DNA from: CBDFLD01 sp965249005
GTDB taxonomy: Bacteria > Acidobacteriota > UBA6911
Assembly (NCBI GenBank): GCA_965249005.1
Contig: CBDFLD010000023.1
Span: 930,001-994,000 of the forward strand
DNA: 64,000 nt
Reading direction: 5' to 3'
The translations under genes were made by a program, and so were the position numbers. The notes below the pieces were generated by a model, which searched no databases, was not told the DNA's origin, and saw nothing but the letters and a program-made list of their open reading frames with translations. The number at the start of each line of letters is the position of its first letter. The stretch's first letter is position 1. Shown here piece by piece: positions 26,439 through 34,969 of this stretch.

Positions 26439-27860
26439 TCACTCCGGTAGCGGCTTCCCCTTCGTTTCCGGCCCCAAGGCGGCTCCGATGAAACCAAGGA
26501 GGTAGATTCCGGTGACAACGGTGGCTGCCATGGGCATGCCTCCGGCCACGGCGTTTGGCTGTGCGGCAAAGTGGGTCGTGAGAGCGCCGAGAGCGACAGG
26601 AGCCACCGCTGCCAGGAAGCGCCCACCGTTGTAACAGACACCACAGCCAGTCGCCCGCAATCGCGTGGGGTACAACTCGGGGAAGTAGACCGTATATCCG
26701 GAGAACGGCCCGAGCGTAGCGAAGCCCAGGACAAAGGCAAGGAGCGTGGCCACCGTGACCGTGACGCGTGCGCCTTCTGGAAGCGCGGAAGAAAAAGTCA
26801 GCACGCCTGCGATACCATCGACCGATGCCGGCAACGAAGTCGCGGGCGCGAGAGCCACCGTCCAGAAAAAAAGAGGAACAACCACGATACCCAATCCGAA
26901 CCAGAAGAAGAAAGCGGTGCGCCGGTTGGTTCGTTCGCTGAAGACGGCGAATAGATAGACGCCAACAACCGCGCCGACCTGTTGCACAAGGAACATGATG
27001 CTCTTGGTACGGTCCATGTCAGCAGGAGCAACCGAAAACGGATCGAGCACCGACGTCAACAGATCGACGCTCCAGAAGCCAATGCCCCACAATGCCCCTT
27101 GGCCCGCGATCGCCATGAGAAGCGCCGCGATCGTGTTGCGGCGCAGCACGGGATCCCGAAAGAGCTCGCTGATGGCGCCCATTTCCTCTCCCAGAGATTC
27201 CCGGGCCTTTGCCTGCTGCCACTTTTCCGGTTCCTTGATGGAGCGTCGAATCCAGAATACCAGGAGTGCCGGGAACGCGCCGACGACGTATACCCAGCGC
27301 CAGCTCAGTCCCGCCAGCGTGAAGGTGATCACGGCGGCCATCATGTTTCCGAACCCGGAAAGTGCCTGCAGTGATCCCAGGGCCATTGGGCGAGACCGTT
27401 CCGGAAAGACTTCCGCCACAATGGCCGCACCGGCTGCCCATTCCCCGCCGACCCCCAGACCCGTCATGAACCGCAAGACAGCGTAGGATTCCCAGTTCCA
27501 CGCAAGACTGCTCAAGCCGGTGAAGCCGGCGTAGATCAGAATGGTCAGGATCATGGTTTGGGTTCGTCCCAACCGGTCTCCCAGCACCCCGAAGATGAAC
27601 CCACCGGCCGACCAACCGATCAGAAACGCCGCCGTGATCCACCCTCCAACTCTCCTTGTTTCCAGCTCCAGCACGTCCGGATCGGAGATGCCTTCGCGCA
27701 AGAGATCGCGAACCGAGGAGCTTCGCACCAGATTGAACAGGTTCATGTCCATCGTGTCGAAGAGCCAGCCCAGGGCTGCAATGGTCAACACGATCCAGCA
27801 GTAGCGGTCTAGACCCTGATACCAGGGAATGACTTGTGCGGCGGGTGAGTTTGTTGGCAT
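26439..27860 (-). CDS. MFS transporter (metabolite:H+ symporter type)
   Basis: A 473-residue, 12-helix carrier. The ATG at 27860 has AGGGAAG upstream. The first helix reads IVLTIAALGWLFDTMDMNLF with the Asp typical of sugar- and acid-porter MFS proteins. GDRLGRTQTMILTILIY contains the loop 2-3 signature. FMTGLGVGGEWAAGAAIVAE (about 133-152) and PELYPTRLRATG (about 400) match the aromatic-acid/metabolite symporter subfamily. It should import a small organic acid or sugar. It is the last gene of a four-gene minus-strand operon, 16 bases after the DHDPS-family lyase gene, and is the likely uptake route for the substrate that the operon handles. Confidence 0.88.
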   Translation of the reverse strand: MPTNSPAAQVIPWYQGLDRYCWIVLTIAALGWLFDTMDMNLFNLVRSSSVRDLLREGISDPDVLELETRRVGGWITAAFLIGWSAGGFIFGVLGDRLGRTQTMILTILIYAGFTGLSSLAWNWESYAVLRFMTGLGVGGEWAAGAAIVAEVFPERSRPMALGSLQALSGFGNMMAAVITFTLAGLSWRWVYVVGAFPALLVFWIRRSIKEPEKWQQAKARESLGEEMGAISELFRDPVLRRNTIAALLMAIAGQGALWGIGFWSVDLLTSVLDPFSVAPADMDRTKSIMFLVQQVGAVVGVYLFAVFSERTNRRTAFFFWFGLGIVVVPLFFWTVALAPATSLPASVDGIAGVLTFSSALPEGARVTVTVATLLAFVLGFATLGPFSGYTVYFPELYPTRLRATGCGVCYNGGRFLAAVAPVALGALTTHFAAQPNAVAGGMPMAATVVTGIYLLGFIGAALGPETKGKPLPE

Positions 27861-27876
27861 CGGCTTCCCTTGGGGC

Positions 27877-28941
27877 TCACGCGAGCCATGCGTCTAGGTG
27901 TTTCGCTACGAACGCATCATCGTTGAGATACGGATAGGCGCGACAAACACGATTGATCTCCGCCATCTGGCCGGACGACAGCGCGACCCTGGAATCGAGA
28001 CACCAGCGCCCCCGCAGAAGGCCCTGCCGTCGAAGAATCTCGTGAATCCCGGGTATGCAACCTGCAAAGCCGTTCTGCGCGTCAAAGAGCGCGGCGTTGA
28101 CGTCGGTCATCTCAATGTTGCGCTTCAGCCATTGCCGAGGGATCGGGCCCCCGCCGCGCACGACGTTTCGAGCGTCGCGGATCAGTTGGACTGCTTTCCG
28201 TGTCCACACGGCGAATTGTCCTAGCAGTCCCCCCACGATTCGGAGTGTTTCCCACCGGCCCGAAACGGAGTAACAGAACTCGCTCAACAAATCCAAGAGG
28301 ATCGCGTCGTCGTTGCCGGTGTACAGGGCCACCTCGCGCTTGCGTCCGGATTCCGCTACCGCCCGGACCACATCGAGCGTCTGGTAACGATTGAACGGAG
28401 CAATCTTGATGGCGACTAGATTTTCGATCTCGGCAAATCGACGCCAAAAACGGTAGCTTAGCTCGCATCCGCCCACGGCGGGCTGCAGGTAAAAGCCGAA
28501 CAGGGGGATCACCTCGGCCACCGCTCGCGCATGATCGAGGATATCGGACTCGGAGACGTTTTTCATGGCCGCCAGGCTCAGCAGCCCGCAGTCGTAGTTC
28601 AACTCGCGGGCGATGGCGGCTTCGCGCGCCGCCTGCTTGGTCTTCCCTACGATTCCCGCAACGGAAACGGCAGCGCGACCCGCCGAGATTGAATGCTTCT
28701 TCAGCTCTTCAGCGGCGAGGGTCAGGACGGGACGGTACAGTCCCACTGTGGGGCGGTGAATCTCGAATTGGGTCGTATGGACGCCCACGGCAACGCCGCC
28801 GGCGCCGGCGGCGAGGTAGTAACGTGTCAATGCTCGCTGGCGGCGCTCGTCCAGCCTGCGTTTCTGGGTCAACGCCAGAGGGTGGGCCGGAATCACCAGA
28901 CCTTTCATCAAGTGGCTTCGCACTCGGTCAATCCAGTTCAT
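27877..28941 (-). CDS. Dihydrodipicolinate synthase/N-acetylneuraminate lyase-family aldolase
   Basis: A 354-residue TIM-barrel aldolase of the DHDPS/NAL superfamily. The ATG at 28941 overlaps the TGA of the upstream epimerase gene (TGATG). The Schiff-base lysine is in LVAIKIAPFNRYQ (about residue 190) and the catalytic tyrosine in LFGFYLQP. The N-terminal strand ends VIPAHPLALTQ. It is longer than typical DHDPS (about 290), because of an N-terminal extension and a helical C-terminus. It should add or remove pyruvate in a keto-acid or sugar-acid pathway. With an MFS carrier, an epimerase and a GNAT gene it forms a catabolic operon; the substrate is unknown. Confidence 0.8.
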   Translation of the reverse strand: MNWIDRVRSHLMKGLVIPAHPLALTQKRRLDERRQRALTRYYLAAGAGGVAVGVHTTQFEIHRPTVGLYRPVLTLAAEELKKHSISAGRAAVSVAGIVGKTKQAAREAAIARELNYDCGLLSLAAMKNVSESDILDHARAVAEVIPLFGFYLQPAVGGCELSYRFWRRFAEIENLVAIKIAPFNRYQTLDVVRAVAESGRKREVALYTGNDDAILLDLLSEFCYSVSGRWETLRIVGGLLGQFAVWTRKAVQLIRDARNVVRGGGPIPRQWLKRNIEMTDVNAALFDAQNGFAGCIPGIHEILRRQGLLRGRWCLDSRVALSSGQMAEINRVCRAYPYLNDDAFVAKHLDAWLA

Positions 28942-29987
28942 CAGTAGCTTCCATCGCGGACGTCGAACTTCGTGGGTTTGTCTAGAACCGGACCCCCGAC
29001 CTCGATCCAGTGGCAGATCAAGTCGAGTAGCCCGTCTATGGACACGCGGGGCACCCGAAACAACTGATGGCACCTTTCCGCGTTGCTCAGAAAAGCCGTC
29101 CCTGTCTCTTTTCCGCGAAAGATCGGTGGGCGTCCCAACCTTTGGCCGAACTGCAGGGCCAGATCCCGGACCGACAGGGTTTCCGGACCCGCCACGTTCA
29201 GAACTTCTGCCGGAGCCTTGCACTGCCCAAGGGACCGGAAACAAACCGAGTTGGCATCCCCTTGCCAGATCACGTTGACGTAACCGGTGTCGACGGACAC
29301 GGGTTCGGCTGATGCAACCCTGAGGGCAATGTCCAACAGAACTCCATACCGAGCCTCTAGGGCGTAGTTGAGGCGCAGAATACACATTGGCGTCGACTGA
29401 TGCTTCGCGAAATACTGCAGCACGCGTTCTCTCCCCAGACAGGATTGGGCGTATTCGCCGATCGGGGCGACCGGATCCTCTTCTTTGGATCCACCGGAGT
29501 CGACCGGAACGAGGGGGTAGACGTTGCCGGTGGAGAACGAAACGATCCTGGAGGAACGGAAGTGCCGGGCAATCCGTGCGGCCAAGTAGGTATTGGTTGC
29601 CCAGGTGAGGGGTTCGTTGCCCACCGCGCCAAATTTTCGACCCACCATATAGATGATGTTGGGGCAATCCGGGAGGGTCTCCAGATTCGCTGTGTCCAGC
29701 AGATCGACGGAGATGCTGACGGCACCACAGGCGGTCAGCTTGCGCTGAGAGCTCTCGTCGGTGAATCGGGACGCGGCGTATACCTTTGTTTCGCTGGCTG
29801 CCGCGGCTACGGAGCGGACGATGCGACGGACGAGCGTGGGGCCCATCTTGCCGCCGGCACCGAGTATCAGTATGTCGCCTTCCAGAGTGCGGGCGAAGTC
29901 GACGTCTTCGGGGTAGGGAGTGGAAAGGACGTCCTCCAGCTGTCCTTCATCGGAGATTTCGTGAAGGGAAATGCTCGGAGGTTTCAT
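28941..29987 (-). CDS. NAD-dependent epimerase/dehydratase-family protein with altered catalytic motif
   Basis: A 348-residue extended-SDR protein. The ATG at 29987 (MKPPSISLHE) lies two bases after the GNAT stop. The Rossmann motif is ILILGAGGKMGPTLVR (about 35-50). IIYMVGRKFG and IVSFSTGNVYP follow the usual strands, and VLNVAGPETLSVRDLA is the C-terminal sugar-nucleotide-epimerase block. At the catalytic position the motif reads EYAQSCLGRE: Tyr is present, but the Lys expected four residues later is Cys. Redox chemistry may therefore differ from classical epimerases. It could act as a dehydrogenase or lactonase-type enzyme on the operon's substrate. Confidence 0.8.
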   Translation of the reverse strand: MKPPSISLHEISDEGQLEDVLSTPYPEDVDFARTLEGDILILGAGGKMGPTLVRRIVRSVAAAASETKVYAASRFTDESSQRKLTACGAVSISVDLLDTANLETLPDCPNIIYMVGRKFGAVGNEPLTWATNTYLAARIARHFRSSRIVSFSTGNVYPLVPVDSGGSKEEDPVAPIGEYAQSCLGRERVLQYFAKHQSTPMCILRLNYALEARYGVLLDIALRVASAEPVSVDTGYVNVIWQGDANSVCFRSLGQCKAPAEVLNVAGPETLSVRDLALQFGQRLGRPPIFRGKETGTAFLSNAERCHQLFRVPRVSIDGLLDLICHWIEVGGPVLDKPTKFDVRDGSY

Positions 29988-29989
29988 TC

Positions 29990-30841
29990 CTATCCAAATT
30001 CGAATCCAGCCATGCCGAAGATCCGCCCGACGGTTCCCGCGGGACAACCCCCGCGGGACATCCGATGGAGTCTCCGGTGGCGTTTGAAGCCGAATTCTTC
30101 GAGCAGCTGGATCGCCTCGTGGTTGTCTGCCACGGTATCGACGATTGCCGGACCGGAAGGAACCTGCGCCAGGAAGGCACCCATCAGTGCCCTGGCAATC
30201 CGGCCGTCGTCCGCGACACACGGCCCAAGTTGCCAGGCCTGACTGCCCCGGCGGCCGGCGACGTATCCAGTGGGACGGCCGGTAGCTTCAGAGACGAACC
30301 TGGGTGCATCGTTGGACCCGTACCAGGCCAGCAGCTTGGCTCTCGAAGCGCCAAAGGCAGTCTGGTCGAAGTCGACGATGGAATCAAGGTGTTCGCTCTC
30401 CCAGGGGAGTATGTTGGTGAGACTTTCGGTCCTGACGCTCGAAGGGTGCGGATGCCGCCAACGCTCGACAGGGTACTCGTTCGTAAAGTCGAATTTTTGG
30501 TAGACAAACGACCCGAGCTCGGTCGCGTCCAGCTTTTGGCACCGGCAGTCTATCGACTCCAGATAGTCGATCGCATGAGATATCAGTCGAGTTGCAATCC
30601 CTTGTCGCTGAAAGTCGGGATCGACCAGGACCATCCCGATCCACCCCATGCGGTCTTCGTAGTTGATCGTGGTGGTGGTCGCGACGACACGGCCCTCTTT
30701 TTCGCCCACGAAGCAACCGTCGGGCTCGAGCTCGATGAATCCATGCCAGTCTCCGCGAACCTGATTCCACGAGGCCGAGTCCTTCAGCCTCATGGCGGCT
30801 TCGAAATCCTCTGGTGTCATGTGACGAATATGAAGGTCCAT
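29990..30841 (-). CDS. GNAT-family N-acetyltransferase (two-domain)
   Basis: A 283-residue acyltransferase. The ATG at 30841 (MDLHIRHMTPEDFEAAM) gives the normal GNAT start; an upstream ATG at 30967 would include repeated promoter DNA. The acetyl-CoA-binding motif is MVLVDPDFQRQGIATRLIS (about 79-97). A second, shorter GNAT-like half follows, ending FGFKRHRRLHRMSRG. It begins the four-gene operon (GNAT, epimerase, DHDPS-like, MFS), each gap at most 16 bases. Its acceptor is unknown; a catabolic intermediate of the same operon is a reasonable guess. Confidence 0.82.
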   Translation of the reverse strand: MDLHIRHMTPEDFEAAMRLKDSASWNQVRGDWHGFIELEPDGCFVGEKEGRVVATTTTINYEDRMGWIGMVLVDPDFQRQGIATRLISHAIDYLESIDCRCQKLDATELGSFVYQKFDFTNEYPVERWRHPHPSSVRTESLTNILPWESEHLDSIVDFDQTAFGASRAKLLAWYGSNDAPRFVSEATGRPTGYVAGRRGSQAWQLGPCVADDGRIARALMGAFLAQVPSGPAIVDTVADNHEAIQLLEEFGFKRHRRLHRMSRGGCPAGTVGRIFGMAGFEFG

Positions 30842-30931
30842 GCTCCTCGCCCGAGAACGCCGTTCGCACATCAAGAACGGAATCTTATCCTGCTCGACCG
30901 CGGCCACGCTACAAATGATCTGCGATTCAAT

Positions 30932-30985
30932 ATATCCGGGTTGCCACGCCACGATGCGGGTTGTCACGATATCCGGGTTGTCACG
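30932..30985. promoter_or_regulatory. Triple direct repeat in a divergent promoter, candidate operator
   Basis: GGGTTGCCACG, GGGTTGTCACG and GGGTTGTCACG start at 30938, 30958 and 30975. The first and third are also preceded by ATATCC. They lie between the divergent GNAT operon and the SGNH gene. Three same-orientation copies with starts 20 and 17 bases apart suit binding of a multimeric regulator along one DNA face. No regulator gene is adjacent. Confidence 0.45.
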
Positions 30986-31042
30986 GATTGTGTGGCCATC
31001 TATAGTCTAAGCGATCAAGACGATTCAGCGAGAGTTCCGTCG

Positions 31043-32248
31043 ATGGGTTCCCTTTCCCTGCAAAAGCACCTGCGCGCAACGGCCGCCATCTTGTTTTTTG
31101 CCGTCGTGGTGTTTGTGGCTGCCGAGTTTGTCCTGTTAATCTTCGATGACTGGATTTTCGCCTCCTCGTTCTATGTTTTTGACCCCGACATGGGCTTCCG
31201 GGTCCGGCCTTACGCGAGGTACGGTGACGCGGTGGCCAACGAATTCGGTTTCAACGACCGTGACTACCCCCATGCGGCCGATCCGCGCAAGTTTCGCATC
31301 CTTTTTTTGAGCGACTCGTTCAGCTGGATGGGTGGACCAGACAGCAACTACACCGCGGTTCTGGAACACAGCTTCGCTGCTCGTTTCGGACCCGAACGGG
31401 TGGAGGTAATCAACGGAGGATATTCGCAAACCCACACGGCCGAACAGCTGGTCGTCTTGAAAAAGTTCGGCCTTCAATATGAGCCGGATCTAGTCGTGCT
31501 AGGGGTCTTTGCGGGCAATGACCTGTTTGATGCCCGGCGAAATCGAAAACGGATCGTCGTGGGGGGCGTGACCACGGACGTTTTCGTGGATCGGGATATG
31601 TACTGGACCCTGTGGGGGAAACCGGTCGTGCTCCAAAGCCGGTTGTGTCTGTTCTTACGGGAAAAATGGACCGTGTTTTGGCACCTCTTCAGAGCCCAGG
31701 CGAGTGAAAGGGAAACCGAGGCCCATGTTCCCCTTCCCCAGGAAGAGTATCTGCACTCTTTAAATCTACGGATGGAGGTCGCGGACATGACAAAGCAAGA
31801 TGAATTCCGTGACCATTATCAGTACGTTTTCGAGAGCCTGGCGCAGATGCGGGATGTGTTGCAGGAACACCACGCCGCATTCGTCGTGTCGGTCTTTCCT
31901 GACGAGATTCAAGTAAACCGGCGGCTCAGAGAAAAGTTCATCCGGCATTACAATTTGGACGCTTCCGTCTTTCACTGGGACCGAGTGCAGAGGCTGCTCG
32001 AGAAGTTTTGCTTGCATGAACGCATCGAGTTCATGGACCTACTCGACCGGTTTCGAACGGTGTCGGAAACCGGTCATGTTTTGTACCTGCCCAACGATTC
32101 TCATTGGAACGAGGAAGGCAATCGCTTGGCCGCGCAGTTTTTCTATGAGATGCTTTCCGAAAGAGTTGAGCGAGAACTGCAAGCAAGAGACAACACCGGC
32201 CGGGCTGCGTCCAGCTCAGATCATTCGGAGTCTTCGGGAAAGAAATGA
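31043..32248 (+). CDS. Membrane-anchored SGNH-hydrolase-fold protein (AlgJ/AlgX-like)
   Basis: A 401-residue protein. The ATG at 31043 begins a short basic segment and one membrane helix (about residues 13-34, AILFFAVVVFVAAEFVLLIF). An SGNH domain follows: block I FLSDSFSW (about 88-95, catalytic Ser), block III FAGNDLFD (about 153-160), and the C-terminal NDSHWNEEGN (Asp-x-His, about 351-360). This set is seen in O-acetyltransferase and esterase proteins acting on extracellular glycans. The gene shares its promoter region with the divergent GNAT operon and overlaps the convergent cupin gene by 28 bases. The substrate is not known. Confidence 0.75.
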   Translation: MGSLSLQKHLRATAAILFFAVVVFVAAEFVLLIFDDWIFASSFYVFDPDMGFRVRPYARYGDAVANEFGFNDRDYPHAADPRKFRILFLSDSFSWMGGPDSNYTAVLEHSFAARFGPERVEVINGGYSQTHTAEQLVVLKKFGLQYEPDLVVLGVFAGNDLFDARRNRKRIVVGGVTTDVFVDRDMYWTLWGKPVVLQSRLCLFLREKWTVFWHLFRAQASERETEAHVPLPQEEYLHSLNLRMEVADMTKQDEFRDHYQYVFESLAQMRDVLQEHHAAFVVSVFPDEIQVNRRLREKFIRHYNLDASVFHWDRVQRLLEKFCLHERIEFMDLLDRFRTVSETGHVLYLPNDSHWNEEGNRLAAQFFYEMLSERVERELQARDNTGRAASSSDHSESSGKK

Positions 32249-32589
32249 TCTTCTTCGCGGATGTCGGGGATGCCCACTACGAGCACACGCATCTGCCCCT
32301 TGGCTGCGTGTACCACACCGGGGGGGATATGGACGAGAGAGCCCTTCTCGACCTCGTGTTCGACTCCATCCAAAACTACGACACCTTTGCCATCGAGCAC
32401 ATAATACAGCTCGGTTGCCTGCCGATGGTAGTGCGGCTTGGCGCCGTCAATGTCGACAGCATGGACCCAGGCCGGGACATTGGAGTCTTGGCGGCTGATC
32501 AGCAGATGCCGCCAACCACACGCGCTACGCTCCTTCGGGGCTTCGCCTTCGTGACGAACCAAAATCGTGGCCGATGTTTCGTTGTCCAT
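32221..32589 (-). CDS. Single-domain cupin protein
   Basis: A 122-residue cupin barrel. Metal-binding positions are HYHRQATELYYVLDG (cupin motif 1, about residues 53-67) and HIPPGVVHAAKG (motif 2, His). Such proteins are small metal-dependent isomerases, dioxygenases or binding proteins. Its last 28 bases overlap the end of the SGNH gene on the other strand, and its start faces the haloalkane dehalogenase gene about 125 bases away. No activity can be assigned. Confidence 0.85.
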   Translation of the reverse strand: MDNETSATILVRHEGEAPKERSACGWRHLLISRQDSNVPAWVHAVDIDGAKPHYHRQATELYYVLDGKGVVVLDGVEHEVEKGSLVHIPPGVVHAAKGQMRVLVVGIPDIREEDHFFPEDSE

Positions 32590-32714
32590 CGTTCGATTAT
32601 AGGGGGCACAGCTTGAAAATTGAAATTCTCTTTCCCTGGGAAGAACTGAATTTCATCGCTGCAACCCCTATGCTAGCGTATCCTGGCACACGGATATTGA
32701 TGAAAGGAAAACCG

Positions 32715-33608
32715 ATGCAAGTACTCCGAACCCCCGACGAGCGCTTCGAAGAGCTCGAGGGTTTTGATTTTGAGCCACGCTACGTGGATATTGGTGAGCT
32801 CCGAGTCCATTACCTGGACGAAGGTCCGAGTGCGTCGGCCCCGGTTCTGCTCATGCACGGCGAGCCGTCCTGGTGTTACCTGTACCGAAAGATGGTGCCG
32901 ATTCTGGTCCAGGCAGGACATCGCTGCGTGGTGCCGGACCTGATAGGTTTCGGGCGCTCGGACAAGCTGGCCCGCAGGGAAGATTACTCCTACCAGTTTC
33001 ATGTGGACGTCATGGCGTCGTTCGTCAAAGCGATGAACCTTCAGAAGGCGACGCTGTTCGGCCAGGACTGGGGAGGACTGATCGGACTCCGCGTTCTTGC
33101 CGGCGATCCCGAACGATTTGCCCGGGTGGTGGCCGCCAATACGGGCCTGCCGGATGGCTCACAGAAACCGTCGGCGGCGTTTCTGAAATGGCTCGACTAT
33201 TCTCAGAATGTCGAAGACTTTCATGTTGGAAACATCGTCAATACCGGTTGTTTGACTCAGCTTTCGGCTGGCGCCGTTGCCGCCTATGACGCACCGTTTC
33301 CAGATGACCGGTACAAGGAAGGCGCCAGGGCGTTTCCAGCCCTGGTCCCGATTCGCCCGGACGACCCTTCCGTCGCGGCGAGCCAAAAGGCCTGGGAGGT
33401 TCTGCGCGCCTGGGCGAAACCGTTTTTGACGGCTCCCAGTGATAGCGACCCGATAACCCGAGGTGCCGAGCGCGCCTTTCAAAAACTCGTCCCCGGCGCC
33501 GCAGGTCAGCCCCATACCATCATCGAGGGTGCGGGGCACTTCCTGCAGGAAGACAAAGGCGAAGAGCTCGCCTCGTTGATCGTCGACTTCATCGCACGCA
33601 CGGCGTAG
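32715..33608 (+). CDS. Haloalkane dehalogenase
   Basis: A 297-residue alpha/beta-hydrolase that hydrolyses carbon-halogen bonds to alcohols. The ATG at 32715 has AAAGGA upstream and begins MQVLRTPDERFEELEGF, the classical N-terminus of the DhlA-type subfamily. HGEPSW (47-52) is the oxyanion loop, with Trp contributing to halide contact. The nucleophile is Asp118 followed by Trp119 in FGQDWGG, the arrangement that separates dehalogenases from esterases. His275 in GAGHFLQED completes the catalytic set. The C-terminus (FIARTA) is of normal length. It sits 91 bases before a reductive dehalogenase gene in the same direction, so the two are plausibly a dehalogenation unit. Confidence 0.88.
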   Translation: MQVLRTPDERFEELEGFDFEPRYVDIGELRVHYLDEGPSASAPVLLMHGEPSWCYLYRKMVPILVQAGHRCVVPDLIGFGRSDKLARREDYSYQFHVDVMASFVKAMNLQKATLFGQDWGGLIGLRVLAGDPERFARVVAANTGLPDGSQKPSAAFLKWLDYSQNVEDFHVGNIVNTGCLTQLSAGAVAAYDAPFPDDRYKEGARAFPALVPIRPDDPSVAASQKAWEVLRAWAKPFLTAPSDSDPITRGAERAFQKLVPGAAGQPHTIIEGAGHFLQEDKGEELASLIVDFIARTA

Positions 33609-33699
33609 AGGGGAACCGGTACGGAGTCTCACTTTCCGCATGGGCGCGGAGGATTGAGCGAACGGCAACGCCCCCTTATGATAGTAGGCTGGCGCGAAG

Positions 33700-34908
33700 A
33701 TGAGCGAATCCGTTCAGGACAAGAGACCAACCCCACCTGCGAAACCGGCGGCGAGTGAGTTCGATGCTGCGCGCATGCTGACGGACGAATTCGAAATCGG
33801 TAAGGATTTCGAACGCTTCGATCAGAAATTCGACATCTACAACCGTGCCCACTGGGATCGCAGCATCGATCCGAAGGAATTCTTCCGTAGCTACAACATG
33901 GCGCAGTGCGTCTATCGGGACTCGGCGGGATTTACGCATTGGGACTATGCTCTTCGGAATGCCGGATGGCATCTGACCGACTGGACGTCGGAGTTGAAGG
34001 AGCCAACGGAAGATCGTAGAGAGGGCTTTTGCGACTACTACACGCTCCACCGTCCAGGCGCTCCGAAAAAGGCGCCGCTCACTTCCCCGGAAGAGACGAC
34101 GGAGAAAGTCAAAAAGGCAGCCAAGTTCCTGGGCGCGGGAATCGTCGGGGTGTGCGAGGTTGATGATCGCTGGGTCTACTCTCGAAACTACAGCCGGATT
34201 ACCAAGGAATCGAAGCCGCTGGAGCTGCCGGCCGAAATGAAGTATGCCATCGTGATCGCGGTTCCGATGGATCACAACCTGAGCCGGACGTATCCCTCTT
34301 CATTGGGGGGAGGGGCGACGGGTCTGGGATACACGCACGATCTCATTTGTGCGATCTCGGTCGCGCAGTTTATTCGAAACCTGGGTTATGCAGCCATCGC
34401 ATCGCTCAACGACACGGCCATCAGCATCCCGATGGCGATCCAGGCGGGGCTGGGAGAGTACGGCAAACATGGTCTTCTCATTACGAAGGAATACGGGCCG
34501 CGGGTTCGGATCGGGAAAGTCTTCACCGACCTGCCGCTCGTCCCGGACAGACCGCTTCGCTTCGGGGTGAAGGAATTCTGTAACACTTGTCAAAAATGCG
34601 CCCAGGCCTGCCCGGTCCTGGCCATTCCGTTCGACGAGCCTCAAAAAGAAGCGCCCAACAAGTCGAGCCTGCAGAAGATCACCAAGTGGACGGTCGATGC
34701 GGAAAAGTGTTTCAGCTACTGGGTGAAGACCAATACCGAATGCGCGATTTGCATCCGTGTTTGTCCGTACAACAAAGATTACTCCAAGTGGTGGGTGCGG
34801 CTCGGCCGTGTCTTGGCGGGCACGTTTCTTCGCGGATTCATGCTGAAACTGGATTCCTGGTTGGGGTTTGCCAACAGAGTCAAGCCCGACAGCTGGTGGA
34901 AAAATTGA
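33700..34908 (+). CDS. Cobalamin/FeS reductive dehalogenase-family protein without Tat signal
   Basis: A 402-residue RdhA-like protein. The cobalamin-binding middle is recognisable from VGVCEVDDRWVYSRNY (about 149-164), KYAIVIAVPMD (about 181-191), GLGYTHDLICAISVAQFIRN and IQAGLGEYGKHGLLI. Two ferredoxin-type clusters follow: CNTCQKCAQACP (about 294-305) and CAICIRVCPYNKD (about 348-360). It lacks the twin-arginine signal of respiratory RdhA, so a cytosolic, non-respiratory enzyme is likely. No RdhB anchor gene is next to it. Epoxyqueuosine reductase is the related alternative, but the FeS spacing and C-terminal tail fit the dehalogenase family better. A 20-base perfect palindrome follows the stop codon. 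Confidence 0.8.
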   Translation: MSESVQDKRPTPPAKPAASEFDAARMLTDEFEIGKDFERFDQKFDIYNRAHWDRSIDPKEFFRSYNMAQCVYRDSAGFTHWDYALRNAGWHLTDWTSELKEPTEDRREGFCDYYTLHRPGAPKKAPLTSPEETTEKVKKAAKFLGAGIVGVCEVDDRWVYSRNYSRITKESKPLELPAEMKYAIVIAVPMDHNLSRTYPSSLGGGATGLGYTHDLICAISVAQFIRNLGYAAIASLNDTAISIPMAIQAGLGEYGKHGLLITKEYGPRVRIGKVFTDLPLVPDRPLRFGVKEFCNTCQKCAQACPVLAIPFDEPQKEAPNKSSLQKITKWTVDAEKCFSYWVKTNTECAICIRVCPYNKDYSKWWVRLGRVLAGTFLRGFMLKLDSWLGFANRVKPDSWWKN

Positions 34909-34909
34909 G

Positions 34910-34929
34910 TACTTGGTCCGGACCAAGTA
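34910..34929. repeat. 20-base perfect palindrome after the reductive dehalogenase gene
   Basis: TACTTGGTCC directly followed by its reverse complement GGACCAAGTA, beginning one base after the TGA at 34906-34908. It is 40 bases before the end of the convergent TPR gene. A dyad without a loop and without a T-tract is more like a dimeric protein site than an intrinsic terminator. Confidence 0.7.
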
Positions 34930-34969
34930 GCGTTTGAAACGTGGGAACGTCGCTCTGCGAGCGATTATT

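Noticed and set aside
28942..29667. The upstream extension of the DHDPS-like frame to 596 residues.
   Set aside because: It overlaps the epimerase coding sequence and has no domain content. The ATG at 28941 gives a normal N-terminus.
29786..31042. The long plus-strand frame in front of the SGNH gene, which would give an 820-residue protein.
   Set aside because: It runs antisense through the GNAT and epimerase genes, which have clear domains. The real protein starts at the ATG at 31043 with its membrane helix.
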